From Bradyrhizobium diazoefficiens (lineage in GTDB: Bacteria; Pseudomonadota; Alphaproteobacteria; Rhizobiales; Xanthobacteraceae), in the NCBI RefSeq assembly GCF_018131185.1, contig NZ_JAFCJE010000003.1, forward strand, positions 310,001 through 374,000: a stretch of 64,000 bases of DNA, written 5' to 3'. This document shows, piece by piece, positions 53,216-63,423 of this stretch. Under the pieces are notes generated by a model, which saw only the letters and a program-made list of their open reading frames with translations, searched no databases and was not told the origin of the DNA. Position 1 is the stretch's first letter, and every line of letters starts with the position of its first letter. The translations under genes were made by a program, and so were the position numbers.

Positions 53216-54343
53216 ATGAGCAAGAAGCCCGTCATCGTCTACGGCGCATCCGGCTATACCGGCCGGTTGGTCTGCGAATATCTACGCGAGTACAACATCC
53301 CCTTCATCGCGGCCGGGCGAAGCGAAGAGAAGCTCAAGGCCGCGATGACGTCGAACGTGGCCGGCATCGAGACGGCCGACTATGAGGTGGCGACGGTGCC
53401 GCACACGGTGGCGGCGCTGACTGAATTGTTCAAGGGCGCCTCCGTGGTGCTCAACACCGTCGGCCCCTTTGCCAAGTTCGGCACCGAAGTGGTGCAGGCG
53501 TGTCTCGCTGCCAAGTGCCACTACATCGACACCACCGGCGAGCAGGACTGGCTGATCACGCTCGATCAGGAGTTTGGCACGAGGTTCGCCAATGCCGGCC
53601 TGCTGCTGGCGCCGGGCATCGCGCAGATGTACACGACGGGTGAGATCGCCGCCCAACTGTGCCTGGAGACACCGGGCCTCGACACGCTCGATATCGCCGT
53701 GTTCTGGGGCGGCAGCCCGACGATCGCCTCGACGCAGACCATCCTGGTCAATGCCGCGATGGCCAAGGCTTACTACCTGGAGCAGAACAAATACGTCGAG
53801 CATCAGCCGGATGCCGGTCTCTACAACCTCGCCATCCCCGGCCAGCATGAACTGGCGTTGGCCCTGCCCTGGGGTGGGACCTCGCATCCGGTGTGGTTCA
53901 AGCGCGATCCGCGCGTGGCCAACGTGAAGGTGCTGGGCGGCGTATTCAATCGCGCGCTGATGCTGGGCGTGCCGCAGATCGTCGCTGGCGCGCTGGAGGC
54001 GACCAAGAACATGAACCCCGACGACCGCTATGCCGCGTTGGCGCAGACCGCGGCCAGCGTGATGAACACCATGCCGCCGCGCGAGAACCCGCGCGTCAAC
54101 AAGTCGATGGATTCGGTGCATGCGTCCGGCCCGCTCGGGCGCGCGCACTGTGTCATCTACGGCAACAGCAACTACAAGCAGACCGGCATGCTCCAGGCCT
54201 ATGCCGCGGCGCACCTGCTGCAGCAGCCGCCCAAGCGCGTCGGCTTTGCCTCCGGCTGCCAGGCATTCGGCCATCACGAGCTGCTTGGGCAATTGCGCAG
54301 TTTTGGTCTGGTCGGCAAGCCGGTTCTGACCGTACACGACTAA
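53216..54343 (+). CDS. Saccharopine dehydrogenase-like / trans-acting enoyl reductase family
   Basis: The 375-residue protein has an N-terminal Rossmann domain (VIVYGASGYTGRLVCEYL). Later segments fit the saccharopine-dehydrogenase-like fold: NTVGPFAKFGTEVVQACLAAKCHYIDTTGEQDW and APGIAQMYTTGEIAAQLCLE. Relatives act as enoyl reductases in polyketide or lipid synthesis, or as oxidoreductases of unknown substrate. It begins 38 bases after the SDR gene with AGGAGG upstream, and an acyl-CoA ligase follows. True lysine metabolism is unlikely in this context. Confidence 0.82.
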   Translation: MSKKPVIVYGASGYTGRLVCEYLREYNIPFIAAGRSEEKLKAAMTSNVAGIETADYEVATVPHTVAALTELFKGASVVLNTVGPFAKFGTEVVQACLAAKCHYIDTTGEQDWLITLDQEFGTRFANAGLLLAPGIAQMYTTGEIAAQLCLETPGLDTLDIAVFWGGSPTIASTQTILVNAAMAKAYYLEQNKYVEHQPDAGLYNLAIPGQHELALALPWGGTSHPVWFKRDPRVANVKVLGGVFNRALMLGVPQIVAGALEATKNMNPDDRYAALAQTAASVMNTMPPRENPRVNKSMDSVHASGPLGRAHCVIYGNSNYKQTGMLQAYAAAHLLQQPPKRVGFASGCQAFGHHELLGQLRSFGLVGKPVLTVHD

Positions 54344-54395
54344 ACGATCGAGGGTGGTGCACCCATGCGCCACCCGTCTCATCGCGAGATCGAAC

Positions 54396-55919
54396 ATGCG
54401 CTTCATCGATTACCTCGACAAGGGTGCCTCGCTCGGCGTCAATGCGCCGTGCCTGACCATGGATGGACGCGATCTCGGCTATGGCGAGGTGCAGCGGCTC
54501 AGCTATCGCATCGCGCGGGGGCTCGACCGATCGGGCATCGCGCCCGGCGACAAGGTCGCGATCCTGTCCGGAAATGATCCGGTCGCCTTCGCATGTGTGT
54601 TCGGCATCTCGCGCGCCGGCGCGGTGTGGTGCCCGATCAATCCGCGCAATGAGGCGGCCGAGAACAAATTCATCCTCGACGGGTTCGATTGCAGCCTGCT
54701 TCTGTTCCATTCGAGCTTTGCGCCGATGGTCGAGGCCGTCAGACCAGAGTTGCCGAAGTTACGCACGCTCGTTTGCCTCGACACCGAACTGCCGTTCGCG
54801 CCATCGTTCGAAAAATGGCTAGCCGGCCTCGCAGATGAACCCTATCAACGCGAGACGATCGACGATCTCGCGATGATCCCGGGCACCGGCGGCACCACCG
54901 GCAAGCCGAAGGGTGTGATGTTGTCGGGCCGCAACATCGAGACCATGACGGCGCTGACCTTGATGGGCTATCCCTTCAAGGGCCGTCCGGTCTATCTCGC
55001 GCTGGCGCCGCTGACGCACGCCGCCGGCGTGCTGTGCTTCCCGATCATGACGCTCGGCGGCCGCATCGTGATCATGAATCACCCCGACGTCGGCGAGTTC
55101 CTCGATCTGATCGCGCGCTACGGGGTCACGCACACTTTCCTGCCGCCGACCGTGATCTACATGCTGCTCGATCATCCCGGGCTTGATCGCGCCAAGCTCG
55201 GTTCGTTGCAATGTTTCTGGTACGGCGCCGCGCCGATCTCGGCACTGCGGCTTGCAGAGGCGCTCCAGCGGATCGGCCCGATGGCGCAGTTGTTCGGCCA
55301 GACCGAAGCGCCGATGATGATATCGATGATGGCACCCAGCGAGCACTACAATGCCGACGGTACCATCGCGATGCAGCGTCTCGCGTCAGCCGGTCGGATC
55401 AGCCCGCTGGTCCAGGCCGGCATCATGGATGGCGACGGTCATCTGCTGCCATCAGGCGCGCGCGGCGAGATCGTCGTGCGCGGCTCGCTGGTGATGGACG
55501 GTTATTACAAGAATCCGCAAGCCACCGCCGAAGCCTCAGTGCATGGCTGGCACCACACCGGCGACATCGGCTACATCGACGACGACGGCTATCTCTATAT
55601 CGTCGATCGCGCCAAGGACATGATCATCACCGGCGGGTTCAACGTCTATTCGATCGAGGTCGAGAATGCGCTGCGGTCGCATGAGGCGGTGCAGGATTGC
55701 GCCGTGATCGGGCTGGCGGATGAGAAATGGGGTGAGCGGATCGTCGCCGTGGTGCAGCCACGCGCGGGCCGGCAAATCGACACCGCAGCGCTCGCCGCCT
55801 TCGTCAAGGCACAGATCGGCAGCGTCAAGACGCCGAAGCAGATCGAGGTCTGGGCCGATCTTCCGCGCTCCAAGGTCGGCAAGGTCCTGAAGCCGGACAT
55901 TCGTGCGCGACTGACCTGA
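54396..55919 (+). CDS. Acyl-CoA synthetase (AMP-forming)
   Basis: The 507-residue adenylate-forming ligase has the P-loop-like motif MIPGTGGTTGKPKGVM, motif A5-like FGQTEAP, the YHTGDIGY-type aspartate (HTGDIGYIDDDGYLYIVDR), the hinge KDMIITGGFNVYSIEVE and the catalytic lysine in RSKVGKVLKPD. It activates a carboxylic acid to its CoA thioester via acyl-AMP. With the SDR and the saccharopine-dehydrogenase-like gene it should define a catabolic route for an acid or alcohol. The ATG at 54396 was chosen over an upstream in-frame start. Confidence 0.92.
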   Translation: MRFIDYLDKGASLGVNAPCLTMDGRDLGYGEVQRLSYRIARGLDRSGIAPGDKVAILSGNDPVAFACVFGISRAGAVWCPINPRNEAAENKFILDGFDCSLLLFHSSFAPMVEAVRPELPKLRTLVCLDTELPFAPSFEKWLAGLADEPYQRETIDDLAMIPGTGGTTGKPKGVMLSGRNIETMTALTLMGYPFKGRPVYLALAPLTHAAGVLCFPIMTLGGRIVIMNHPDVGEFLDLIARYGVTHTFLPPTVIYMLLDHPGLDRAKLGSLQCFWYGAAPISALRLAEALQRIGPMAQLFGQTEAPMMISMMAPSEHYNADGTIAMQRLASAGRISPLVQAGIMDGDGHLLPSGARGEIVVRGSLVMDGYYKNPQATAEASVHGWHHTGDIGYIDDDGYLYIVDRAKDMIITGGFNVYSIEVENALRSHEAVQDCAVIGLADEKWGERIVAVVQPRAGRQIDTAALAAFVKAQIGSVKTPKQIEVWADLPRSKVGKVLKPDIRARLT

Positions 55920-55986
55920 TTGGGCTCGCCCCCTCCGCGTCGGTCATTCCGTCCCGCCCGCCGCAGCGCTTCACGCCTCCCAAAGC

Positions 55987-56020
55987 AAAACGGGCACGCC
56001 TTCTTGCGAAGGCATGCCCG
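55987..56020 (-). terminator. Terminator of the DUF1150-Hsp20 unit
   Basis: Arms CGGGCACGCCTTC and GAAGGCATGCCCG form a 13-base stem with one mismatch and a TTGC loop. On the minus strand it is followed by TTTTGCTTT, a T-rich tail. It lies between convergent genes and may also stop the acyl-CoA ligase operon. Confidence 0.75.
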
Positions 56021-56052
56021 CTCGAAACTCTATTCGTCCGACGTGCGCGCGC

Positions 56053-56325
56053 TCAGTGCACGCTCACCGCTTGCAGCTCGTTGCTCCAGGCGTTGGCGAT
56101 CGCGGCTTCGCGGCTGTCGGTCAGCATGATCGGCGTGCCATCGGCGGCGTGGAGCGCGAAGAGCTTGAGCCCCGGCGCGATTTTCGGCGCTTCGGGAAAC
56201 AGGCCCGGCACGTCTTCCGAGCGGATCTGCTTCACATAGGCGATATGACCTTCGCCGAGGGCTGCCAGCGTCTCGGGCGAGACGTTCTTGGCTTCGTATT
56301 CGAACGCAACGTGACCTTCACTCAT
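56053..56325 (-). CDS. DUF1150 family protein
   Basis: The 90-residue protein matches the DUF1150 pattern of alphaproteobacteria: KNVSPETLAALGEGHIAYVKQIRSEDVPGLFPEAP followed by GLKLFALHAADGTPIMLTDSREAAIANAWSNELQAVSVH. The function is unknown, but it is regularly found next to Hsp20 genes, as here, 50 bases downstream of one. This implies a link to heat stress or protein quality control, by association only. Confidence 0.85.
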   Translation of the reverse strand: MSEGHVAFEYEAKNVSPETLAALGEGHIAYVKQIRSEDVPGLFPEAPKIAPGLKLFALHAADGTPIMLTDSREAAIANAWSNELQAVSVH

Positions 56326-56375
56326 GGTCTCGACTCCTCTGGAACACTAAGCGGTCGAGTCCGCTACTCGTTCCA

Positions 56376-56801
56376 TTATTCGTGCTCATTGATAGCGATT
56401 GTCTTAACGATCCTCTCCGGTTCAGGCCGGGCAAGATCGATCGACAACAGCCCGTTCTTCAGATCCGCACCCAGCACCAGCATCCCCTCCGCCAGCACGA
56501 ACGTGCGCTGGAAGTGGCGCGCGGCGATGCCGCGATGGATGTATTGCCGGGACTTGTCGTCCTGCTGCCGCCCGCGGATCACGAGCTGGTTTTCCTCAAT
56601 GGTTACATCGAGTTGGTCGCGGGTGAATCCGGCAACCGCCAGCGTGATGCGCAGCCGCTCGGGCTGGCCGTCCGCGCCGCCGCACCTCTCGATATTGTAG
56701 GGCGGATAGCCGTCGGCGCCTTTGACGACGCGGTCGAGCACGCGCTCGATCTCGTCGAAGCCCAGCAGGAAGGGACTGGAGAGCGTTGGAACACGAGACA
56801 T
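56376..56801 (-). CDS. Small heat shock protein, Hsp20 family
   Basis: The 141-residue alpha-crystallin-type chaperone has an N-terminal arm (MSRVPTLSSPFLLGFDEIERVLDRV), YPPYNIERCG and the crystallin domain with GFTRDQLDVTIEENQLVIRGRQ. The C-terminal signature is AEGMLVLGADLKNGLLSIDL (AxxxNGxL) with the tail RPEPERIVKTI (I-x-I-like). It holds unfolding proteins in large oligomers. The 5' leader can fold into a hairpin covering the ribosome binding site, so heat may control translation. DUF1150 follows. Confidence 0.93.
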   Translation of the reverse strand: MSRVPTLSSPFLLGFDEIERVLDRVVKGADGYPPYNIERCGGADGQPERLRITLAVAGFTRDQLDVTIEENQLVIRGRQQDDKSRQYIHRGIAARHFQRTFVLAEGMLVLGADLKNGLLSIDLARPEPERIVKTIAINEHE

Positions 56802-56807
56802 AGTTTA

Positions 56808-56832
56808 CAAAGTCCTCGCAGAAGCGACTTTG
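56808..56832 (-). promoter_or_regulatory. Possible RNA thermometer in the hsp20 leader
   Basis: On the minus strand the leader reads CAAAG-TCGC-TTCT-GCGA-GGA-CTTTG, a two-part hairpin (outer CAAAG/CTTTG, inner TCGC/GCGA) in which the GAGGA ribosome binding site lies at the inner stem and bulge. It is seven bases from the ATG. ROSE-type thermometers of rhizobial hsp genes hide the ribosome binding site in the same way, but the full ROSE consensus was not verified. Confidence 0.5.
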
Positions 56833-57062
56833 GTGTGTCGGGGCCCGTAGTGGCACCCCTTGATCGGCAATATGGGCATGTTCCCATGTTGGTTCAAGCA
56901 GGTAGCGGGGGAGTGTGGATTGCCGCTTCCTCTGGACATGGCCAGGCGGGACAAGCCCGGGCATGACGAACTTGGGGCGCGATTTATCCCAACGATAACA
57001 AGGCTATTCTACTGTGCATGGGGTTGTTTTCGCAGTTTTTGAGTTGGGAGGCCTCGGAACCC

Positions 57063-58142
<1,080 letters not shown>

Positions 58143-58148
58143 AAGTCT

Positions 58149-58997
58149 CTACTTTTCCGTCTCGACCAGTCCGCGCACGAACAGCTTCTGCATGACGACG
58201 ACGACGAACACCGGCGGCAGCATGGCCAGCACGGCGGTTGCCATCACGATCGGCCATTCGGTCAGCGCGTCGGTGGTGGTGATCATCTTGCGGATGCCGA
58301 TCTGGATGGTCTGCATGTCGTCGCGCGTGGTGATCAGCAGCGGCCAGAGATATTGATTCCAGCCGAGGATGAACAGGATCACGAACAAAGCGGCCATGTT
58401 GGTGCGAGACAGCGGCAGCAGCGTATCCCAGAAGAAGCGGAAGGGGCCGGCACCGTCGATGCGCGAGGCTTCCAGAAGCTCGTCCGGCACCGTCATGAAG
58501 AACTGCCGGAACAGCAGTGTCGCGGTCGCGGATGCGATCAGCGGGAGTGCCAGGCCGGCATAGCTGTCGAGCATGTGCAGATCAGCGACGATCTTGTAGG
58601 TCGGATAGATGCGCACCTCGACCGGCAGCATCAAGGTGATGAAGATGATCCAGAAGATCGCCATCCGGAACGGAAAGCGGAAATAGACGATCGCATAGGC
58701 GGAGATGATCGAGACCGCGATCTTGCCGACCGCGATCAGGAGCGCCATTACGAGCGAGTTCAACATCATGTTGCCGACCGGCTCGCGGGTCGAGCCGCTC
58801 GTGCCGACGAAGATGGTCTGGTAGTAGGTTTGCAGGAAATGGCCGCCCGGCAGCAGCGACATCTGGCCGTTGGCGATCACGGCGTTGTCCTGGGTCGAGG
58901 CGACGAAGGCGAGATAGACCGGGAAGGCGACGATCGCGATCCCGATCCATAGGATGATGTGGGCGATGTAGCGCCGAAAGCCTTCTTCCTCCACCAT
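58149..58997 (-). CDS. ugpE: Glycerol-3-phosphate ABC importer, permease UgpE
   Basis: The 282-residue permease has six membrane segments and the EAA loop DELLEASRIDGAGPFRFFWDTLLPLSRTNMAAL that docks to the ATPase. The C-terminal segment ends PPVFVVVVMQKLFVRGLVETEK. It forms the transmembrane pore with UgpA. The ATG at 58997 shares one base with the ugpA stop (TGATG), so the two are coupled. The open frame continues upstream inside ugpA but is not coding. Confidence 0.92.
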   Translation of the reverse strand: MVEEEGFRRYIAHIILWIGIAIVAFPVYLAFVASTQDNAVIANGQMSLLPGGHFLQTYYQTIFVGTSGSTREPVGNMMLNSLVMALLIAVGKIAVSIISAYAIVYFRFPFRMAIFWIIFITLMLPVEVRIYPTYKIVADLHMLDSYAGLALPLIASATATLLFRQFFMTVPDELLEASRIDGAGPFRFFWDTLLPLSRTNMAALFVILFILGWNQYLWPLLITTRDDMQTIQIGIRKMITTTDALTEWPIVMATAVLAMLPPVFVVVVMQKLFVRGLVETEK

Positions 58998-59878
58998 CAG
59001 TAGGTCACCTTGCGTTCGACGAAGCGGAACTGGATTCCCGTCAGCACGATGACCATGATCATCAGGATCACCGATTGTGCCGCCGAGCTGCCGAGATTTC
59101 CGCCGAGCAGGCCGTCGGTATAGACCTTGTAGACCAGCGTCTCCGTCGACTTGCCGGGGCCGCCCCGGGTCATGGTGTCGATGATGCCGAACGTGTCGAA
59201 GAAGGCGTAGACGATATTGACGACGAGCAGGAAAAAGATGGTGGGCGACAGCAGCGGGAAGGTCACCGTCCAGAACCTGCGCATCGGCCGCGCGCCGTCG
59301 ATCGCCGCGGCCTCGAGCACGCTCCTGGGGATGCTCTGCAGGCCGGCGAGGAAGAACAGGAAGTTGTAGGAGATCTGCTTCCACGCGGCGGCGAGGATGA
59401 TCAGCGCCGCGGCCTGGTCGCCGTCGAGCAGCGGATTCCAGTCGACGCCGAGGGCGCGCAAATATCGCGAGAGCACGCCCAGCGAGGGGTGCAGCATGAA
59501 GATCCAGAGCACGCCGACGACCGGCGGCGCCACCGCATAGGGCCAGATCAGCAGCGTCCGGTAGAGCATTGAGCCGCGCAGCGGCTTGTCCGCCATCACG
59601 GCGAGCAACAGCGCAAACGACAGCGATGAGACCGCGATGGCGAACGAGAAGAAGAAGGTCCGGACGATCGCCTCGAAATAGGCGCCGTCCTTCATGAGAT
59701 CGAGATAATTCTCGAACCAGACGAAGGTCGTCGACAGGCCGAAGGCATCCTGGAGCAGGAAGGACTGGATCACCGCCTGCAGGGCCGGCCAGTAGAAGAA
59801 AATCAGGACGATCGCCAGCTGCGGCGCAACCAGCGCGTAGGGCAACAGCTTCGATTGGAAGATGGCTTGCTTTTGCAT
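58997..59878 (-). CDS. ugpA: Glycerol-3-phosphate ABC importer, permease UgpA
   Basis: The 293-residue permease has six membrane segments and the EAA loop [31 protein letters not shown]. The N-terminus ([36 protein letters not shown]) is typical of UgpA. It pairs with UgpE. It lies 48 bases after ugpB and overlaps ugpE by one base. Confidence 0.93.
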   Translation of the reverse strand: MQKQAIFQSKLLPYALVAPQLAIVLIFFYWPALQAVIQSFLLQDAFGLSTTFVWFENYLDLMKDGAYFEAIVRTFFFSFAIAVSSLSFALLLAVMADKPLRGSMLYRTLLIWPYAVAPPVVGVLWIFMLHPSLGVLSRYLRALGVDWNPLLDGDQAAALIILAAAWKQISYNFLFFLAGLQSIPRSVLEAAAIDGARPMRRFWTVTFPLLSPTIFFLLVVNIVYAFFDTFGIIDTMTRGGPGKSTETLVYKVYTDGLLGGNLGSSAAQSVILMIMVIVLTGIQFRFVERKVTY

Positions 59879-59926
59879 GATGCCCCAGGGCGGCAGGCCG
59901 GGATCACCGGCCTGCCGCTGATCGTC

Positions 59927-61243
59927 TCACTTGACGGCGGTCTTTTCGAACTGGCGCAGCATCGTGTTGCCGCGCTCGACGGCCGCGTCCAGCGCCTGCT
60001 TGGCGGTCTTCTTGCCGGCCAGCGCCTGCTCGATCTCTTCCGCCCAGACGTCGCGGAGCTGCACCATGTTGCCGAGGCGCAGGCCGCGGGAGTTCTCGGT
60101 CGGCTCCTTGTTGGTCAGCTCGAGCAGTGGCGTCTCGAGATAGGGCTGGTCCTTGTAGAAGCCGTCCGCCTTGGCCTTTTCATAGGCAGCCTTGGTGATC
60201 GGCAGATAGCCCGAGGACTTGTGGATGAAGACCTGGCGATCGGTGTCCGAGAGGAAGGTCAGGAATTTCGCCACGCCCTTGTATTCGTCGGCCGACTTGC
60301 CGCCCATCATCCAGAGCGAGGCGCCGCCGATGATCGAGTTCTGCGGCGCGCCCTTCACGTCGGGATAGTAGGGCATCGGCACCGCGGTGAAGGCGAACTT
60401 GGCCTGCGCCTTGACGTTGCCGAAGAAGGCGGACGACGTCAGGTAGAGCGGACATTCGCCCGACGTGAAGCGGCCTTCGCCGGTGTTGGTGCGGCCGGCA
60501 TAATCGTAGGTCTTGTCCTTCTGGAGCTCGACCAGATTTTCGAGATGCTTGACCTGGAGCGGCCCGTTGAAGGAGAGCACGGTGTCGAAGCCGTCGAGGC
60601 CGTTGGCCTTGGTCGACAGCGGCACGTTGTGCCAGGCGGAGAGCTGCTCGAGATTGACCCAGGTGACCCACGAGTTGGAGAAGCCGCAGGTGGCGCTGCC
60701 GGCCGCCTTCAGCTTCTTGGCCGCGTCGAACACCTCAGGCCAGGTCTTGGGAATCTCGACATTGGCCTTCTTCAGCGCGTCGAGATTGACCCACATCACG
60801 GTCGACGACGAGTTGAAGGGGAAGGACAGCATCTCGCCCTTCGAGGTCGAATAGTAGCCGGTGATCGCAGGCAGATAGGCTTTCGGATCGAACTTCTCGC
60901 CGGTCTCGGCCATCAGCTTGTAGACGGGCTTCACGGCGCCGGTGGCGGACATCATCGTGGCAGTGCCGACCTCGAACACCTGCATGATGTGCGGCGCGTT
61001 GCCGGCGCGGAACGCCGCGATGCCGGCGTTCATCGTGTCGGCGTAATTGCCCTTGTAGGTCGGGATCACCTTGTAGTCGCTCTGCGACGTGTTGAAGTCG
61101 TTGGCAAGCTTGACGATGACGTCGTTGTTCGCGCCCGTCATCGCATGCCACCACTGGATTTCAGTCACAGCGAAGGCCGGCGAGGCCGTCAGGCCAACTG
61201 TGAACGCGAGTGCGGCAGCCGCACCAAAATGTCGAAGAGCCAT
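59927..61243 (-). CDS. ugpB: Glycerol-3-phosphate ABC importer, binding protein UgpB
   Basis: The 438-residue periplasmic protein has a signal peptide (MALRHFGAAAALAFTVGLTASPAFA) and family hallmarks: VTEIQWWHAMTGANNDVIVKLANDFNTSQSDYKVIPTYKGNYADTMNAGIAAFRAGNAPHIMQVFEVGTATMM, and later PFNSSSTVMWVNLDALKKA. It binds sn-glycerol-3-phosphate or glycerophosphodiesters. The ATG at 61243 was chosen because GGGAGG lies eight bases upstream; a TTG one codon earlier is the alternative. It is first in ugpBAEC, which is often phosphate-starvation regulated; no Pho box was confirmed. Confidence 0.95.
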   Translation of the reverse strand: MALRHFGAAAALAFTVGLTASPAFAVTEIQWWHAMTGANNDVIVKLANDFNTSQSDYKVIPTYKGNYADTMNAGIAAFRAGNAPHIMQVFEVGTATMMSATGAVKPVYKLMAETGEKFDPKAYLPAITGYYSTSKGEMLSFPFNSSSTVMWVNLDALKKANVEIPKTWPEVFDAAKKLKAAGSATCGFSNSWVTWVNLEQLSAWHNVPLSTKANGLDGFDTVLSFNGPLQVKHLENLVELQKDKTYDYAGRTNTGEGRFTSGECPLYLTSSAFFGNVKAQAKFAFTAVPMPYYPDVKGAPQNSIIGGASLWMMGGKSADEYKGVAKFLTFLSDTDRQVFIHKSSGYLPITKAAYEKAKADGFYKDQPYLETPLLELTNKEPTENSRGLRLGNMVQLRDVWAEEIEQALAGKKTAKQALDAAVERGNTMLRQFEKTAVK

Positions 61244-61464
61244 CAAAAAAACCTCCCTTGCCCGTCACTAAGAAGCGCTTGCGCTAGCAGCGCCATATGA
61301 CGTTCACATGACTGTGTAAGCGGGAGAAACGAAAGCGGCAAGCGCTCGAAAAGGGAAGTCGTCAAATAGGCGAAGACGGAGCAGGTAGCCAAATCCGTTC
61401 GCGCTGCACATGCGTGCGCACGCCGCAGTGCGGCATCGTTCGTCCGGAGGAAGGCGATGGGCCC

Positions 61465-62670
61465 CTAGCGCTTGCGCTCGGGGCCGCAGACGGTGCCCTT
61501 TTCGACCATCGCGGCGATCTCGGCCTTGGAGTAGCCGAACTCGCCCAGCACCTCTGCCGAGTGCTGGCTGAATTTCGGCGGCAGCCGGCGCAGGCTCGGC
61601 TTGCTGCGGCCGAGCCGGATCGGCGAGGCGACGCCCTTGTACCAATCCTTCTCGATGATATCGCCGCGCGCGATCGTGTGCGGGTTCGTCAGCGCCTGGT
61701 CGATCTTCTGCACGGGCCCTGCGGGGAGCCCGGCGGCGAGCAGGCGGTTGCACAGCGGCTCGGCCTCGTGCTGGCTGAACACCGCGGCGAGCTCGGCGCG
61801 CAACGCCTCGCGATTGGCGATGCGGTCCTTGTTGCGGGCAAAGCGCGGATCGGTTCCGAGCTCGGGCTTGCCGATCTCCTTGGCGAGCTTGCGGAAGGTG
61901 CCGTCATTGCCGACGCCGATGAAGATGTCGTCGGTCTTGGTCGGGAAGATCGCGTAGGGCACGAGGTTGGGATGCTCGTTGCCGGTGAGCGAGGGCGGCT
62001 TGCCATGCATGAAATAATTCGCGGTGTGCGGATGCATGATGGCAAGGCCGGTCTCGTACAGCGTGGTCTCCAGGAACTGGCCCTTGCCGGAGCGCTGCCG
62101 CTCCGACAGCGCCATCAGGATGCCGATCGCGGCATAGAGGCCGGTGCCGATGTCGACCAGGGGCACGCCGATCCGCATCGGCCCACTCTCGGGCGAGCCG
62201 GTCGCCGCAATCATGCCGGTCATGGCCTGGATGATGGCGTCATAGCCGGGATTGCCGCCGCGCGGGCCGTCGGCACCGAAGCCGCAGATCCGGCAGTGCA
62301 CGAGGCGCGGGAATTTCTCGCGCAGCACCTCGTTGCCGATGCCCCATTTCTCCAGCGTGCCCGGCTTGAAATTCTCGATCAGGACGTCGGCGCTCTCCAG
62401 CATCTTGAGCAGCACGGCACGGCCGCCCTCGGAGGCGAGGTCGAGACCGATCGAGCGCTTGTTGCGGTTGATGCCGATGAAATAGGCGGCGTCGTCGTCG
62501 TGGAAGGGAGGGCCCCAGTCGCGCACTTCGTCGCCCGCGGGCGGCTCGACCTTGATCACGTCGGCGCCATGGTCGGCGAGGATCTGGGTGCAGTAGGGTC
62601 CGCCGAGCACGCGCGTGAGATCGATGACGCGCAGCCCACTCATGGCACCTGTGGCGGCTTCAGAACTCAT
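61465..62670 (-). CDS. CaiB/BaiF class III CoA-transferase
   Basis: The 401-residue protein has the family N-terminus LRVIDLTRVLGGPYCTQILADHGADVIKVEPPAGDEVRDWGPPF. The catalytic aspartate is in RIGVPLVDIGTGLYAAIGI (about residue 174), and VGNDGTFRKLAKEIG and GLPAGPVQKIDQAL are further family segments. It moves CoA between a carboxylate pair via an aspartyl-CoA intermediate. Substrates are not predictable. The ATG at 62668-62670 on the complement was chosen; the frame remains open upstream. No partner gene is adjacent. Confidence 0.9.
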   Translation of the reverse strand: MSSEAATGAMSGLRVIDLTRVLGGPYCTQILADHGADVIKVEPPAGDEVRDWGPPFHDDDAAYFIGINRNKRSIGLDLASEGGRAVLLKMLESADVLIENFKPGTLEKWGIGNEVLREKFPRLVHCRICGFGADGPRGGNPGYDAIIQAMTGMIAATGSPESGPMRIGVPLVDIGTGLYAAIGILMALSERQRSGKGQFLETTLYETGLAIMHPHTANYFMHGKPPSLTGNEHPNLVPYAIFPTKTDDIFIGVGNDGTFRKLAKEIGKPELGTDPRFARNKDRIANREALRAELAAVFSQHEAEPLCNRLLAAGLPAGPVQKIDQALTNPHTIARGDIIEKDWYKGVASPIRLGRSKPSLRRLPPKFSQHSAEVLGEFGYSKAEIAAMVEKGTVCGPERKR

Positions 62671-62843
62671 GCCTTCGCTTTCCCTGTGTCGACAATTGAT
62701 CACAGGCCTAGCGAGGTTCGTGCAGGCCGGCAATGGCCCCGCGGGCAGGGGCGTATGCGCGCCGGCGCCATCCCGCAGAATGGCAAATCGGCGGAAGCGG
62801 CCGGCCCGAGGGGGATCCCGGACCGGCCGATCCACCGTTCCGG

Positions 62844-63269
62844 TCAGACGACCGTCAGGCGAACGTCGACATTGCCGCGCGTGGCGTTGGAGTAGGGGCA
62901 CACCTGGTGCGCCTTCTCGACCAGCGCCTCGGCCTCAGCGCGGGCGAGGCCCGGCAGCGAGACGGCGAGGTCGATATCGAGGCCGAAGCCGCCCTCGGAG
63001 CGCGGGCCGATGCCGACGGTCGAGGTGACGGAGGCGTCAGCCGGAACCTTGGGGCCGCCCTGCGAGGCCACGAACTTCATCGCGCCGATGAAGCAGGCGG
63101 CATAGCCGGCCGCGAACAGCTGCTCGGGATTGTTGCCGGCGCCGCCTCCGCCGCCGAGCTCCTTCGGCGTGGTCAGCTTGACGTCGAGCGAGCCGTCGAG
63201 GGTTGCAGCATGGCCGTCGCGGCCGCCGGTCGCCTTGGCGCTGGTCTTGTAAAGGACGTTCACGGACAT
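62844..63269 (-). CDS. ohr: Organic hydroperoxide resistance protein Ohr
   Basis: The 141-residue OsmC/Ohr protein reduces organic peroxides with a cysteine pair. The peroxidatic Cys is in [17 protein letters not shown] (about residue 60) and the resolving Cys in [17 protein letters not shown] (about 124). An arginine of ATRGN type is also seen. It is divergent from ohrR, the usual repressor, with palindromic sites between. The ATG at 63267-63269 on the complement was set by the [19 protein letters not shown] start. Confidence 0.96.
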   Translation of the reverse strand: MSVNVLYKTSAKATGGRDGHAATLDGSLDVKLTTPKELGGGGGAGNNPEQLFAAGYAACFIGAMKFVASQGGPKVPADASVTSTVGIGPRSEGGFGLDIDLAVSLPGLARAEAEALVEKAHQVCPYSNATRGNVDVRLTVV

Positions 63270-63315
63270 TGTCGTCTCCCTTGGGGGTTCGTTGGGATGC
63301 GATCTATATCGCAGA

Positions 63316-63377
63316 CAATTAGATTGCGCGCAATTGAAATTGCACCGCTTCACATTTAATTGTTCGCAATTGAATGT
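63316..63377. promoter_or_regulatory. Candidate OhrR operators between ohr and ohrR
   Basis: Several AATTG/CAATT palindromes cluster here: ATTGCGCGCAAT (63323-63334), CAATTGAAATTG (63331-63342) and the long ACATTTAATTG/CAATTGAATGT pair (63352-63377, TTCG centre, one mismatch). OhrR-type MarR repressors bind such A+T-rich palindromes in divergent ohr/ohrR regions. Confidence 0.65.
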
Positions 63378-63423
63378 GCCGGCGCGGGGCGCCAGAATGA
63401 GACAAGTCCTGAAGAGATTCTCC

